Source: Acanthopleura granulata (taxonomy: Eukaryota; Mollusca; Polyplacophora; Chitonida; Chitonidae). Taken from it: a DNA stretch of 64,000 nucleotides. Location of the stretch: positions 6,355,534 through 6,419,533 of the forward strand of contig JABBOT010000012.1 of NCBI GenBank assembly GCA_016165875.1, given 5' to 3'. The notes beneath the pieces were generated by a model. That model had not been told where the DNA came from and did not search any database. It saw only the letters and a list, made by a program, of their open reading frames with translations. The position numbers and the translations under genes are program-made. Of the stretch, positions 24,701 through 39,700 are shown in pieces; the stretch's first letter is position 1; every line of letters begins with the position of its first letter.

Positions 24701-27700
24701 GCTCAAATAGTTACATGATGGTGCAGTATTGTATACATAGGCCAAGGGGCAAGTAATGATATGCGTATGTTTGCTTCAGGTGACCTATCAGAGGCTAGTG
24801 GCCAGATACTGTCAGGATGGGGACATAAAGGGGGCCAGGTAAAGCTCACAACATTCCTCTCTGTGATTGTCATGAAATACATATACCAATAGTGTGTTTG
24901 ACCTTGAATTCCCTCCATGACTGACTTACCTATTTTGTCTAATTCTGAGAGTTCTATTGACCTTAGACAGGTATTCTTAGGGGTTGATTTGAAAGGTACA
25001 GGTTGATGCCCTGGTGGAAAGAAGTAAGTTTTGGTACCAAATGAAATATTGTGTAATCCTTGATCGTTTCAGTGTTATATAAAATGAAGGTGACTGGCGA
25101 ATACAGATTTGACTACCTTTAGCGTGTGTGAAACGCTCCTCTGATGACATAAATAGAATGACGAGGCTAGTTATAAAAGGGATTGTGGATATATATACAT
25201 ATATTGCAACTTTATAATGCAACTTTGTTATTTTTTTTTTTTTTTCTTTTTCAGTCAAATCTTGGAGCACATGAAAGCAAATGAAATCGCCATCAATGAG
25301 CAAGTGTTTAATTCTCTAATCACCGGGCACTTCAGGGCAAAGTAAGTACTGCAGTGAAGTTTCATAATATATGTATGCCAAAAATGTAGTGACTACAACT
25401 TGTTGGAAACTTCTAGTGCTTTCATAATTTTGATTTCTATGTCTAATGTTACAGAGTTATGTTATAGATTTATTGAAATAATTAAAATTGTGATATTTTG
25501 TGTTTCAGTGACCTAGAAAGTGCAAATGGTATGCTGGACATCATGCAGTAAGTGCCTGAATTAGTTATATTCGTTGTCCTATGATACATGAGTGAAATAG
25601 ATGTTATATCACAGCACTTTTGTATTTGATAAAGATGTCAACCATATGATCTTATGTTACAAGCATGATATTAGTGTGAGGTTTAGGCCATCATTATGAA
25701 TATGGCTGCATGGCATGACCCAACCAACTGCAGGTTCTTTAGGGCTTTTGATGGAATTTCTTTTTTGATTTCTCTCTCAGTATTGATTTCGTTATTAAAA
25801 TCCCTGTCTCTTTCAGGAGCCAGAATAAAAAATACATATTCCCTGCCAACTGACCCTATTCTGTTTAAAGATGGCCTCATGGGCTGAGGAAACCAGTTAG
25901 AGGTTGCGATTAACAGCTTCTCTTCTGTTCACAGACAAGCAGGGATGGACCCAGGCATAGAGACGTACAGGGCATTCCTCAATGGCTATGCGGAAAAGGG
26001 CGACATGGAGGGTGTGAGAGAAACGATGAAGAAAGCTGCAGACAATGGACTGACACTCACCCCAAATATTCTGTTTGATGTCCTCCTGATGCTGGCCAAG
26101 GGTGGTCATAAGAAAGAAGCTTTAGAGGTACAGAGAGAAGCAAACTACATATACAGAGCAACAAATTTGGTACAAGTAGAGAATTTTTATCAAGATGTGT
26201 AGCATAACATGTAGGTATGGTTTCTTAGTGTGCAGAAAAATCCTCTTTTTTTATACGAGATTGTGTGTTTTCTCTCTTGATAATTTGGAGAACTATTTCT
26301 TTTTTTCTCAGAGTAATACAGAGGTGGATAAAGGAAGGCCACTTCATTTTGTGTCATAAGTGAATTATATGCTATTTTTCCTTATAAATGGACTCCAGAG
26401 GTAAACATATAGGAAAGTGTTCTCAACAGGCATGTTTATCATTTTATTAATTTGATGGTTTAACTTCCGTCAGATAAATAAATAAATTTGACTCGCAGAG
26501 GACGTCTGATAAAACTTCTTGTACTAGACAAGAAGAAGGCATGACATGTGAGTGTGTGTCTCAGTGTTTACCTGTTGTGTGTGGTGCAGATCCTGCCCTG
26601 TATTGAGAAGTACCCAGGTTACAGTACGGAGGCCATGAGCTGCTCCATACAACTGGCCACCCTAGGGCAAGACGACCTAGCCTTCGAGGTGTTTGGGGCA
26701 ATCGGCAAGCCTGTCGTCTATGACAAGGGGGAAGCCAAACTGGGGCGTTTCCTGCTGAGGGCCATGGTTAGAGCAGAACGGGTGGGTAATTGTCCATATA
26801 CACCAACAACAATGTTATACTCACTGTAAAATTTTAGAATCTTAGGGTGAATGGGGGTGCCTCTCACTAATGCAATCGCCGTGCTGGCTTCCTCCCCGTA
26901 CGTGAGAATGTCTGCTAGCAATCTGTGCATGATCATGGGTTTCCTGCAGACCCTGCACGGTTTCCTCCCATCATAATGATGGCCACGGTTGTATAAGTGA
27001 AATATTCTTGAGTAGGGCGTAAAACACCAATCAAATAAATAAATTAAGAGTGAAGGCATCCGGAGGAGTATCGTGGACAAAGGTTGAGGTAATCTGAATG
27101 GCTTTTCTGAATTGTAAAAAAACTGTATTGTACAATTCTTAGGAGAATATGGAAACAAATTTTTCCCTCCTTTCCACATTGCAAAATGTGACGTCACGCA
27201 GAAAGACGTGACGTCACCAATGCCTGACTTGTATCTACAAATGCCCTTTCAAATGCCTTTGAGGTCATCCCAGCATATATGGTTTCATGTATGGAGTGAT
27301 GCCATTCCTGTTCTGCAATGTGTACTATAGGTAGTAAAACCCAGGCCATTTATGTTGTGACTTTGCCTGCAATTTTTTGTTGTATTAATTCAGAAAAAGT
27401 ATTTTACAGTGCCAGCTAAGAAACTTAACTTTGTAGTTGGTGAATCGGAAGAAATGTTTAGAGATGCTGGTTGATAAAATCTGTGTTTTATTTTCTGTTG
27501 CAGCCTCCTGAGAAGTTGTCAGCCATACTGCATAAGATGAATGAAGGAGAGTTCAACAACGACACTATTGCCATAACAGGTCAGATGGCTTACCTGAACA
27601 AACAAACAGGTGAGCAATGACTTTTGGTCTTTCGTCTTTAAGAGTCTGTACTGGCTAATATTTTTCATGGAAATAGTTTCATGAAATAGTATCACTCTAG

Positions 27701-30700
27701 TATCATATGACCAACCCATAACAGTCCAGGGGCCGGTTTCATGAAGCATACTTAGTGCTAAGTAGCACTTAGCTAAGTACACTTAATATCTCTGCAACAT
27801 ACATTGTCATGGTAGTTAAGGGAATACTTAGCTATGTGCACTTCATGAAACTGGGACCTGACTTCATTCAGGAAGTGTCATTGTAAGCTTATTTTTTGCT
27901 ATATTAACAGACCTTTTCTGAACGTGATTTGGTTCTCTGTTTTGTAGACTATGCTCTGCAAATACTAGACTACATGAAGAAAGAGGTAAGATTGTGCTTT
28001 GTTCATAGTAATTAAACTTAAAAGTAATTTAACTTTCAGTACCTGTAGATATCACACTTGAGGCCTGTATATTGTTTATAGGCATATTAACTGTAAATGT
28101 GACCAAGTGACAAAGCCTGAAAGAAGAAGTTGTTGAATTTCTTTTATCTACTTGGTAAAAAGGAATGTACAGCCATAAAAAAAAGAAAATTACATTGGTC
28201 AGTGGTCCTGTGAACATTTTTAATAAGTACTCTTCCTGTGCATGAGAATTAATGCAACCTTATATTATCCTGCTTAGTATACATCCCTTTGTTTTGCCAG
28301 GGACATGCCATTAGAGCCCACTTTTTCTGGCCTGCTATATGTCAGTATAGAGATAAAGGGGATAAAGACAGTAAGTGTGACAGTCTTAGCATACTGGAAC
28401 CATAGAACATACAAATAGCAGTGATTTGACACATATCCATTGTAAATTTTCATTATTTTAAAGGCTAAACATCATTTATCTAAAACATATCTGTGTGGTT
28501 GAAATCTTTCATGTAACTTCTAATTTGAAAAAGGTTTTCTGTGTATGATTTATTGCTTGCATTCTTATGTGCCACAGATTGAAGAATTGTGTAAATGATA
28601 TAAGTATGAGGGATAGAATGTTGTTCTGATACTTGTCATCACTGTTGTTTTGTGTTTATATCACTGTTGTTCTGTGTTTATATCACTGTTGTTTTGTGTT
28701 ATCACTGCTGTACTGTGCTATCACAGTTACAAAGTGTTATCACTGTTGTACTGTGCCGTCACAGTTACAAAGTGTTATCACTGCTGTACTGTGCTATAAC
28801 GGTTACAAAGTGTTATCAGTGCTGTACTGTGTTATCACTGTTGCATTGTGCTATCACTGCTGCACTGTGTTATCACAGTTGCATTTTGCTACCGTTGTAC
28901 TGTGTTATCACCGTTGCATTGTGCTATCACTGTCGTACTGTGTTATCACTGTTGCATTTTGCTATCACTGTTGTACTGTGTTATCACTGTTGCACTTTGT
29001 TTATATCACTGTTGTAGTGTTATCACTGTTGCACTGTCTTTATATCACTGTTACAGTGTTATCACTGCTGTTCTTTGTTATTAGTGCTGCAGTGTGATAT
29101 CACTGTTGTACTGTTTTATCACTGTTGCTGTGTTATCACTGTTGTTTTTTGTTATCAATTCTTCACTGTGTTATCACGGTTGTATTGTTTTATCACTGTT
29201 GTAGTGTTGTCTCTGTCACAGTGTTATCACTGTTCTTTGTTATCAGTGCTGCACTGTTATCACTGTTGTACTGTTTTATCCCTGTTGTTCTTTGTTATGA
29301 TTGGTGCACTGTGTTGTCACTGTTGTACTGTTTTACCACTGTTGCAGTGTTATCACTGTTGTTCTTTGTTATCAGTGCTGCACTGTGTCATCACTGTTGT
29401 AATGTTTTATCACTTTTCAATGTTATCATTCTTGCACTATGTGAACACATTTGCACTGCATTAACACTTGCACTATGCTATCAATGTTGCACTATGTTAT
29501 CACTGTTGCACTGTATTATCTTTGTTGTATTGTGTTATCAGTATTGTAGGTGTATTACTGTGCTGTCTTTTGTACATATAACTACCGTTGTCGTGGATTT
29601 CCACAGAACTGAAGGATGTGGTAAAGCAGATGGAGGATACTTGTGATGGGAGAGAGGACAAGTTCCAGACCCTGGAGGATTATATCCTCCCGGCTTTAAT
29701 CAGACTCGGAGTACCTGAGGAGAGGCTCCTTGACGAGCTAACAGTAAGTTTTGTCTCAATGACTGAGTCACTTTGGATGAAGTATAAATTGCAAATTTTA
29801 TCCAGTTATGACCCAAGGAGAAAGACTCCTAGCAAAATTGAAGTTGTCAAGTCTGAATGAATGGTAACATTTGATGGAATATGAAATATTACTTCATTCA
29901 TTGTGATACATATTAAAACATGTATTATGATTGCTGTGAATTTTAAAAATTCCATTCATATTTCCTGGGGTTTCAGCATTTTGACTAATTTTTTTTTCCA
30001 GCTGTGCCCAATCAATACTAGATGTACATCACTGCTGAAATAATTAGTTGATGGGAGTTGAGTCACTTCTACTGCAATCCAGTTGTACAGAAAGTGTAAA
30101 GAAATGTCTAGTGATACTTGCAGAATGGAGTATTTTCTCTATTAAAGTCGAGTAAAAAAAAAATTTCCAGCATTTGCTCTCCACAACTGCTAAGCACCCC
30201 CCATGCCCCCCCGTCATCCCCCCTGTCCCCCCCCCTCCGCCACCATCAGCAGTGTTTGATGTCACTGCTGTTCAAGTAAGGAGGTTCATCAGGGACCTGC
30301 TGAAGCACAATGGTTTTACCACACTCTGCACAGTTTTCTCCTCCCGTCAGCCTGACACGAGTCGTATCAAAGCATTAATTCCAAATATTTTCACATTCTC
30401 CAGGTAACAAATTGTCCTCTTTAATTTTGCTGTGATTATATGATAGCAGATGAAACTTCTTTCAGTAAAATAATCCTCTTCTTTGTTTTACAATTACATG
30501 TATGAAGATTGATAGTAAACGTGTGATTTTCTTTAGGGTCAGGGATATGCCCTTGTCCTTTTGTAACATGCCTACAGAAGGTTTTATCTCAGATTTGTCA
30601 CATTTCAGGCCACGGGTTATAACGCTGAAATGGTGAACTTTGCATTCACGATGCATTTATTGAAAACAAAAGGGGTGGATGCAGCTTTGAGCTTTGGTAA

Positions 30701-33700
30701 GTCCTGTAAGATAATCTCTATTGCCAAGTAATGTCATCTTTTTACAGTGGGTTAATATTAGCCTAGGGATATTCCATTTTCAGTTCGCATCAGTGCATCT
30801 GTCAGTTCACAACATTGTTAATGTATCAACTCTTTTAACAAGGTTGACAGGGGTCTCCTGGAACGAGGAGGTCAACATGTTAGCGTCGTAGTGACCCAGG
30901 AGCCTCTCACCAATGTAGCCACTGTGAGTGTATGTCCAGCTTATGCTGACTTTCTCTCTGGCTGTACGTGTGAAGGTCTACCAGCAGCCTGCAAGGCTCT
31001 GTCCGGTTTCCTTCCACCATAATGTTGGCTATTGCTGTATAAGTGAAATATTCTTGTATAAGGCATAAAACTTCATCATGTAAGTAACGAAATATATCAC
31101 ACATGCAGTTAGTAAAAGGGAAGGATACTGCTACTTTTCAGCTTTTCAGGCAGCAAGATAGAAATGTGTATTTGAAAAGCATTTTACTCGGGTATGAAAA
31201 ACACAGAGAATTTTACATTTTAAAGAAGATAAATCCAATCAAAATTATACATCACAACTGATAGCCATGAGTGCCTGACAGAATAGCTGAGTTCTAAGCA
31301 AACAGTATTCAAATGCTAGAGGTAATGACAAAGTTAACAAAAGCTTGTTTATTACTCTGTGATTGAATAAAAACAAACACGGAAGGCTTTTTGCTAAGAA
31401 GATGCACATAGTTTTTTTTATTTTTCTTATTTTCTTTATTTATTTGATTGGTGTCTTACGCCGTACTCAAGAATATTTCACTTATACGACGGCAGGAAAG
31501 GGAGGAAACTGGGCAGAGCCAGGAGGAAACCCACAACCATCCGCAAGTTGCTGGCAGACCTTGCCACATACGGCCGGAGAGGAAACCAGCATGAGCTGGA
31601 CTTGAACTCACAGTGACCGCATTGGTGGGAGGCCTCGGGTCGTGCTGCGATAGCATGCTAACCGACTGAGCCACAGAGGCCCACTGTATTGACACTGTGG
31701 TGTCATCATTTTGGACATAATTCCTAGAGTTACTAAGCTTCATGGGTAAATTCCAGTATTTTATTCTTCTGATATGTAGGAGCTTTGCCAGGCCCTAGAT
31801 CTAACACTGGGGTGTATGTTTTTTTTTTTTCATTAAGCTGAGAAGAACCCAGTCTTTATATTGTATGGAGCCCTAAAGCCAGCCCTTGTGCCCATGTATA
31901 AAAGAACTAAGGACTTGGAGGCTGTGTTTAAGGTATGTGTCATTACAAAGAATGAGACATAGCTCAGTTGTTAAGGTGCTCGTTTTCCAGTAGCCAGGTC
32001 ACGCGAGACGTGGGTCAGATTCCCTGCTGAGACAGGAAATTCTACAGATTGCCTTCCTTCCATGTGTGTGTGCTGTTGGTGAGGTAGGGGGGAGCTGGAG
32101 TGCCATAAAGCACTCCACGGTGCTCTTTTGTGTGGTCTTGCATGAAGTTTAGTGGAAACTGCTATATTATCTGGCAATAACTTGCCAAGGATATGTGTTT
32201 ACCCACATGCACTCTGGTTTCATCTACCTGTAAAGTTGGTCGCCATCGTTAAAGTAAAAAATTCTTAAGTATTTCATTAACAACAGTTGAACTGCATACA
32301 TCAGTCCATCAGCCCATCAATCAGTTCCTCTTAACTATAACATTTGAATGGTTTTCAGCCACCTACATGTAAATACATGCAACGCTAATATAGAGAGGTG
32401 GATTTCTCATTTGTGTACATGTATACCTGGCCCAAGGATGACATCAGACTTAGCCCCAAACTTGTGGTGTTAATCCTTGACTTAGATTTGAACTTAACTG
32501 TTAATCATCTGTTTTGTCATGAAGGCCTAGGACAACACTTACCTTGACAAAAAAAGTCCTTGTGGTGTGTCACAATTTTAGCACAGTGAACTGTTTTAAA
32601 ATTAAGACTAAGTTTGACTTAAGGATACTGGAACCTCTTGAGTGCCAAATTTCACATTTTACCTCGTGTAGCCCAAAATATTGATATAAATATGGCAATA
32701 TGTATATATATTCTGAAAGCCAAACAACTGCTGATTTCAAAAATAACTTCTAAAATTTACCTAGCTTTAATATTATTCAAAATAAAGAAAAAGTTTGACA
32801 AAATCAGAGTTGTTTTTCAAATTGCTATTTTATCGCCAATTTTCAGAATTTTGCAATTTTTCTTGCTCAAGTTGATAATTTACTATTTAAACTTAAAATT
32901 GGTCCCACAGATTTTTAATATTCATCTTAGATTATTCTGGGTGATCATTTAAATGTGAAACTTTCAAAAATTTTGACTTTCAAAAAACTTTGATCTTCTT
33001 TTACTACCATCTTTATAGCTAAAAAAGATATCAAAAATATGTGTGACTGTTTCCTAGCTTAGGTATTTAGCAAGTATTATGTTGAAAAATAAGCATGAAA
33101 TAAGTATTTCACCATACAACCGCATAAAAAAATTATACGAAGAAAAAGACTAAAATGTCTGGAGGAGCAATACGTGTGACAAAATTCGTGTGCACAAACC
33201 CTACTAGAATGTGTTTATAAACCTCATCCCCCATTGGCTTCCCAGTGGGGTGATTAAGGCTGCTGGTTTAGTTAATAGGTTTGCTAGGGTAGTGTGCACA
33301 AGCATCCATGCACAGTTTCTAGCAGGAGGCAAAACACATTTAACAGAGATGTGTCTATTCACAGCAGGTAACCCCTCTTTCAGTAAGCAAGTCCCCCTTA
33401 TCATTGGGAACTAAGAAAATACAACTGTCTTGTTCACAACATGTTACACTTTTTGTCAAATTTTAGGTATTTATAATCTGAATTTGGTTTTCATCTTCAA
33501 GTGTGAGGAAAGATAAGAGAATGGAGAATAAGAATGTGAAATAAAAAAATTTGGACAAATTTCACTCCTGATGGTTTGTAGTATCCTGAAGTCTAAATGA
33601 CTTTGTGATTCTGACGTACAAGCGTAAATGGTCAAAAATGCAGTTCAGTGATAAAGCATGGGCTAGGGAACTGGGAAAAACTCATCATGTTCCTGTGTCT

Positions 33701-36700
33701 CACAGATGTTGAAGTTTGTGAATGACGTGGGTCCCTCCAGAAATCTGGCCCAGGATACAAATGGCTGGTTCGTGATGGACTTCCTCCAGAACACCGCTGT
33801 CAAGGATGGCGGGGAGGCTCTCTTCACTGGGATGAAAAACAAGGTATGGAAATGGTTGCCACTCCTCATGTTTGCCCTCTGAAATTTGTGCATCATACAT
33901 TTTACAAGTATTGAAATCCGGTTTACTTTGGTAGCTCTCGCCGTTCATGGGCGACTCAAACTTGTTGTATGTGGCTAATAATGGGAGACGAAAAAGTGGC
34001 CTCTTATGACTGGCCGACCCATAGGACAGGCTGTGACCCCCAAGCCAACTCATAACTGAATTAAGTTTTAGGAAACCTATTCATGTACATACTGATTTTA
34101 GACTTCCAAAAACACCAAGGCTGCATATATTTCATAGAAATATAACAACTGTAGTAACATATTAACTCAAAGATTTTAAGCGGTGTGGGATATAGGCCTA
34201 GAGGTGTCCAACCATTGAACAAGCGTCGTGCACAGAAAGAATGGGTCAGGGCACGTGACGAAGGCATTTTTCCCAGCATTCTCAAACCCTGGAAAGCCGT
34301 GCTCCAGTTTGGCATTTGTAGGTAAATAACGATTCCAAAAATGTTTATGGCTGTAAATAGCAGACAACTGAGCTGTATGAAAACTGAGCCAATCTTGTTT
34401 TGCCATTACTTGTGAAACAAGAACAACAAAATGTACATGTGACGGAGGGTCAATGTCTCCATGTAAGACAGGTTGATCTAGGATATGGTCGCTAAATTTA
34501 GTGGCTGCTGGCTGCGTTGGGCAAGCCCCCATTGTAACAGGTCGTTTAACGTGGAAAATTGTGCAGTCGCAGCAGAGAGTGACAGGTGGTTGCTGGGAAG
34601 TAACTTGTCGAGGACTGGTGGTTTCCCAAACACTCACTGTTTTCCTTGATGCATAAATCTGACAGTCATTACTTTAGCGATATATTCTTGAGTGTGGTAT
34701 TGAATACCAGTGAAATGAATAAATATTTTGGTGAAGTCTCTGTTTGGTGTTAATATATTTTAAATTTTTTTACACAAATATTACAGTTAGTTAGATTGAT
34801 CAGGATTTTCATCCACCAGCATATGTGTAGCAGGTGAAGTATTAGTGCTACATTTATGTCTATAGTGTTTGTTAACATTGAAAGGGAAATTAAGGACTTT
34901 TGCTTAAAGTTTGAATTTCGGTGAAATATTCAGATTTTTTCCTTAGTATATGTACCATATTTTTTGCTATGATTCTTACCTGAAAATGTCTTAATGCCAG
35001 TTCATTATAATGTTAAAAAGTTCAAAAATGTACTTCAGTTTAATGGTAATAGTAATTAAGTGTTGTTTGATTATTGCATTGATAGGGATTGCAAATCTCC
35101 AAGAATGATGTGGAAGAAGTGAAATCCGTCTGTGATCGTTTGAACATCAAATTATCCCCAGAAGCCTCAGAGGTAGGTGGAGTGACATATATAGGGAATT
35201 GACCGTTTTTCACGGCTGTCCGCACAACACTGCCCTGTACCTCTTTTCTGAAAGTGGATGTTTCTGTTCAAAAAAATAGAGCAGTTTAGATGATCTCAAC
35301 ACTGATTTTTTTTTGTATGCGACTTCAGCACCCTCATTTTTGCTCAGTTTCACGGGATAAAATGTACTTCGAATCAGATACAGTGTATGCACATTTTTCA
35401 TTTTTAAATAAGATAGCTTTCTTTATATATCATGATCTTTAAATTGTGTGAATGAAATATTCAGATTTTTGCCTTAGTATATGTACCATATTTTTTGCTA
35501 TGATTCTTACATGAAAATGTCTTAATGCCAGTTCATTATAACATTAAAAAGTTCAAAAATGTATTTCAGTCCAACTGGTTGAAGTAGTCATTGTCCATTG
35601 CAGGAATGTTCTTGGATAAGACTGAATGCTGTACATGTACTTAAATATGCACGTTAAAAAAAATAAAATTCTCTTTTACCCTTTTTTCCCCCATTTCTGC
35701 CTTCATTAGAAAGGTTAATCTTTTGATAAGATTGAATTTTGCTTTGTTTTGTACCTATATATAAATATATATATATAACTTTGTCAGAAGAATAATTTTC
35801 CCCCAAAATGTGTGACATATTTTGTCTGTGACACAGGCATTGGAGAGCCTTGAGAGTGAGCTGGTGCCCCAGCCTGTCAGAAGACAGCAGTCCGGTAGCC
35901 TTACTGGGGTAAAACAACCATTCAGATTCATTGAATTGTGTACCTAACTTTCCACAATAAGACAAACTTACAACTCTTTCAGTGATAATTATTAGGAACT
36001 ATGTATTTCAGGTAAAGATTAGTCTTTTTCAAGGAACACTTTTTGCTTTATTCTGATTGATTCATCTTCCTTGTATTACCGAATAAAATTTTGAGGTGTG
36101 TTAATTTCTTGCCAGAAAGTGAACTGAAATGTTGGTATCAAAAGTTTAGTTTCATTAGGTCACAAAATCAGTCATAAATAGCAACTTTTTTCATTGAATT
36201 CTTTTACTGTCTTCATGCTGTACTTTGGTAATTTGTTTTCTAGCTGGGCCTCAAATCTAAAAAAGAACTGGAGGAGTTGTTGAAGAAGTTCCCTGGTAAC
36301 AAGTCTGTACAGAAATTCCTGCTGGGAAAGTACTGTCAGGATGGGGTGTGTGTGAAATTGTATCTAATATTACAGCACTTGCTGTGTTGTGATGTCATGA
36401 TTATGAAGTGGTCTCCCTTAGCAGTGTAGCCTGGCTTATCTGTGTTTATTTATTTATTTGATTGGTGTTTTACCCAGTACTCAAGAATATCTCATATGAT
36501 GGCGGCCAGCATTATGGTGCAAGGAAACTGGGCAGAGCCCGGGCATAACACGCGACCATCAGCAGTTTGCTGACGGACTTTCCCACATACCTTCTCTGTG
36601 TGGAAAAAACAGTAGACAGCATTTAACATCAGGTAACTTCATACTTTGCTAAGACACAAAGTTGCTCATCTCTTAGTTGATAACTATTAAAGGCCCTCAC

Positions 36701-39700
36701 AAGACTAGGGATAATGTGTATGGCCTCTGTACAGACTGGAGTGGCTACAACTGGAAAAAGGGTGATTTATATTATTGAGTGCTTGTTTTGAAAAATTGCA
36801 GAAAAATAAATAAAAAATCACTTAGTATGAAACAGTGGATAGACTTGTCTTTCATTTTCATAATATGCTTATTTATTTTTGGCTTGGTACATTTTTGAAC
36901 ATTTTATTCCAAACTTTCCAAATACATGATATGCTCCAGCTGATATTTTGTTCGTAGATTTTGGTGCCCTTGTGTGAATATACATGTATTAACTTAAAAC
37001 TGGTCTGACTTCTGTGAATTTGGATGACATTGTTTGAAACTTAATCTTACGATGTAATGGTTATATTTTAACGGTAGTAACAAATAAAACAAAAGTATTA
37101 TTACATATTAAAATCTGATTGATCTGAAGCAAACTAACACAGATATTCATGCTTGTTACTTTTGTTTGATCATTTTATTGTTAATTTTCCCCCTGCCACA
37201 GGATACAGAGAAGGCTGCAAAGCTGAAGGAAGAATTAGATGCCACAGGTTTTGTCTACTCAGAGTATCAGCTGAGACAGTTTTCTTTCATGGAATCTGTT
37301 CACCATGAAAATCTTCAGGCAGCTGAGGCCTACCTCACACAACTGTAAGTTCTTTATACATACATACATCTAATTCTTAGGGACGAACATAAATCGACTC
37401 AGGGGCTTATTAATTACATAGAAATATTAATGGAGTTAGGTTAATTGTGTGATGCCATTTTTCCAAAGGGAGGATGTAAAAACTGTCCAGCACCTACATA
37501 TATATGCCAGCTTGTGTAAGGTTTATCTTATATCCCCTATATCTCTTCACCAGGGAGTTAGCAGGTACTGTAGCCAGGAAACCGCCTCGGTGGCTTGTTG
37601 GTTCTAGGCCGAGAGACCCAGGATCACTGTTAGGTCGCGTCATACCAAAGACTTTAAAAATGGTACTTGTTGCTGCTTCTCTTGGCGCTCATCACTGAGA
37701 TGTTAGAGCTAGGAAAGAGGACTGGTTGGTCCGCTGTCAGTATAATGTGATCAGGTGGGGTGTCATGTCTGGTGTCTTCGGCATGATGTTCCAGTCACAT
37801 CAGCACATTGGTGGCATGGACTTGCACTGACACAAGAAGACACAGTATATATGCATTCTAAGGACTCCTTGTCGCCATATGACTAAAAAATTGTTAAGTA
37901 CGATGTAAAACCCCAAGCATGCATACATACATATGTTGCCAGGTGCAACTGTTAGTTTTCACTATGTGCAGTGGTTTACTCCAGTCTTCTCCACCCATTA
38001 ACCTACCTATGAAATAAATAAACACCAATCATATAAATTAGTAAATCAACTATTTATGAATAAGTTAGTAAATAATTCCCTGTGTTCTCAGAAAAACACA
38101 GTTCCCGGAGTACTCGTACTACATTCGAGCTCTGATCAACATATCCGCACTAAAGATAAAGGACGGAAGAGCAGAAGGTAAACTAACATTGTTTTGGTAT
38201 GAATTTTACAAGAAATACTCTTAAAGATGTGGCTTGAAGATGTGAAACCTGTGTCCATCAAAAGTTCAGATCTTACATGAACCCCAGCCAAGAAGTGAAT
38301 AAAGTGCTTGTTGCTGGGTGTGGCTGTTAGGCCATTGAGAAGTTTGTCTGGCTGCTTGAACTGTGGCTTTAAGAAAGGAGGTTTGTCAGGTAACCAGGGA
38401 AAGTCAGCAGTGGCCCCGGCACTCCGCTTTCCTTCACACGTAAACCTGATTGCCGTCCTCCAGGTGAAAAATTTCTGAATACGACGTTGAACAACGATGT
38501 TACCTCGTGGACAGTTCCTGTTTAATACACTCCATCCCATGGTAGATGGATTGCCTTCAAACTTTTAAACAACATTGATGTGAGCAGCAGCCATCTTGGA
38601 TTTTACTTTATTGAGACAGAATGTTTTATTATGTGTCCTGAGTCTCTGTTTATTAGTCCATCGCATGGGTTGTGGTCAAAGATTTTATCTACTAACCAGG
38701 TTCAAACTGATGAGGGCACACAAATAAGTTCACAGGGCTTGTTTTCTTCAAAAATATTTGAAGTATACTGGGCATGCCACGGGTCCATGGGCTTGCAACC
38801 AGTAGACCATTTGCACTCAGCAACATCAAGTCTATGTTAATCGCTGGTACATCTTGATAAGTGGAAAAAACTCATATATTCAGACTCGTGAAGTGTTTAC
38901 ATGCTCTTTTGTTCACAGAAGCATTGGCTGAATTACAAGAGTACTGTGAGAAAAATGCTGACAGTATCGCTGAGCAGAAGTTCAGTGAAAGCTACATGTT
39001 ACAAGATGACTGTGTTCGTGTACTGAACGCACTGAATGAATCGAAGCGCACAGACCTCGCCAAGTCGTTTCTCAAACTGTTTTTCGACGGTGGACTTACC
39101 AGGAGGGGGACAGCTACAGTACTGAGGGCATATCTGGATGGTTTTGTTAAAAAGTAGGAGCAATGTCATAGTAACTTGTCATAAAAAGTCATATTATGTT
39201 TTCTTTCATACCCTTAACATTTTTTGTACAGAAAAATAATATGTACTGAAAGTGTAAACGTTGGACATATACTAGAATTCGTTTTTGCTGGAGTACAACA
39301 ATAATCAATCATGTCAATCACATTAAATCTTTTTATTATTCTAGCTTTATATCGCAAAAGACAGTGAAGATATGTGATTCTAATATTTGTGATTTTCCGC
39401 CTATCAGTGAATTTATCACCCTAATTCTTCTCATCTGCGGAACATGTTTATACTTCTGACTCGAGAAAATTACATTTCTTTCCTGTTTTTTTCTTTCTTT
39501 TTTTGGTTGAAAGAAATATTGTTCATTAGATGGACTGACCAGGTGAGAAGAAAGTAAACGTGTATTCCTGTTACAGTTACATTGGCTAAAAGCAGCTGAC
39601 CAGATGCTCAAAAAAAGTAGAAGAATTAGGATAATTTGGATGTGAGGGTATGTTGTGAACTTAAAATGCTTGTAGAATGTGGCTGACTTCTGTTGCCTGT

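Noticed and set aside
28633..29646. Long Cys/Val/Leu-rich frames that look like a membrane protein
   Set aside because: They are translations of the 20-bp minisatellite in LRPPRC intron 12. Several frames are open at once and there is no start or splice support.
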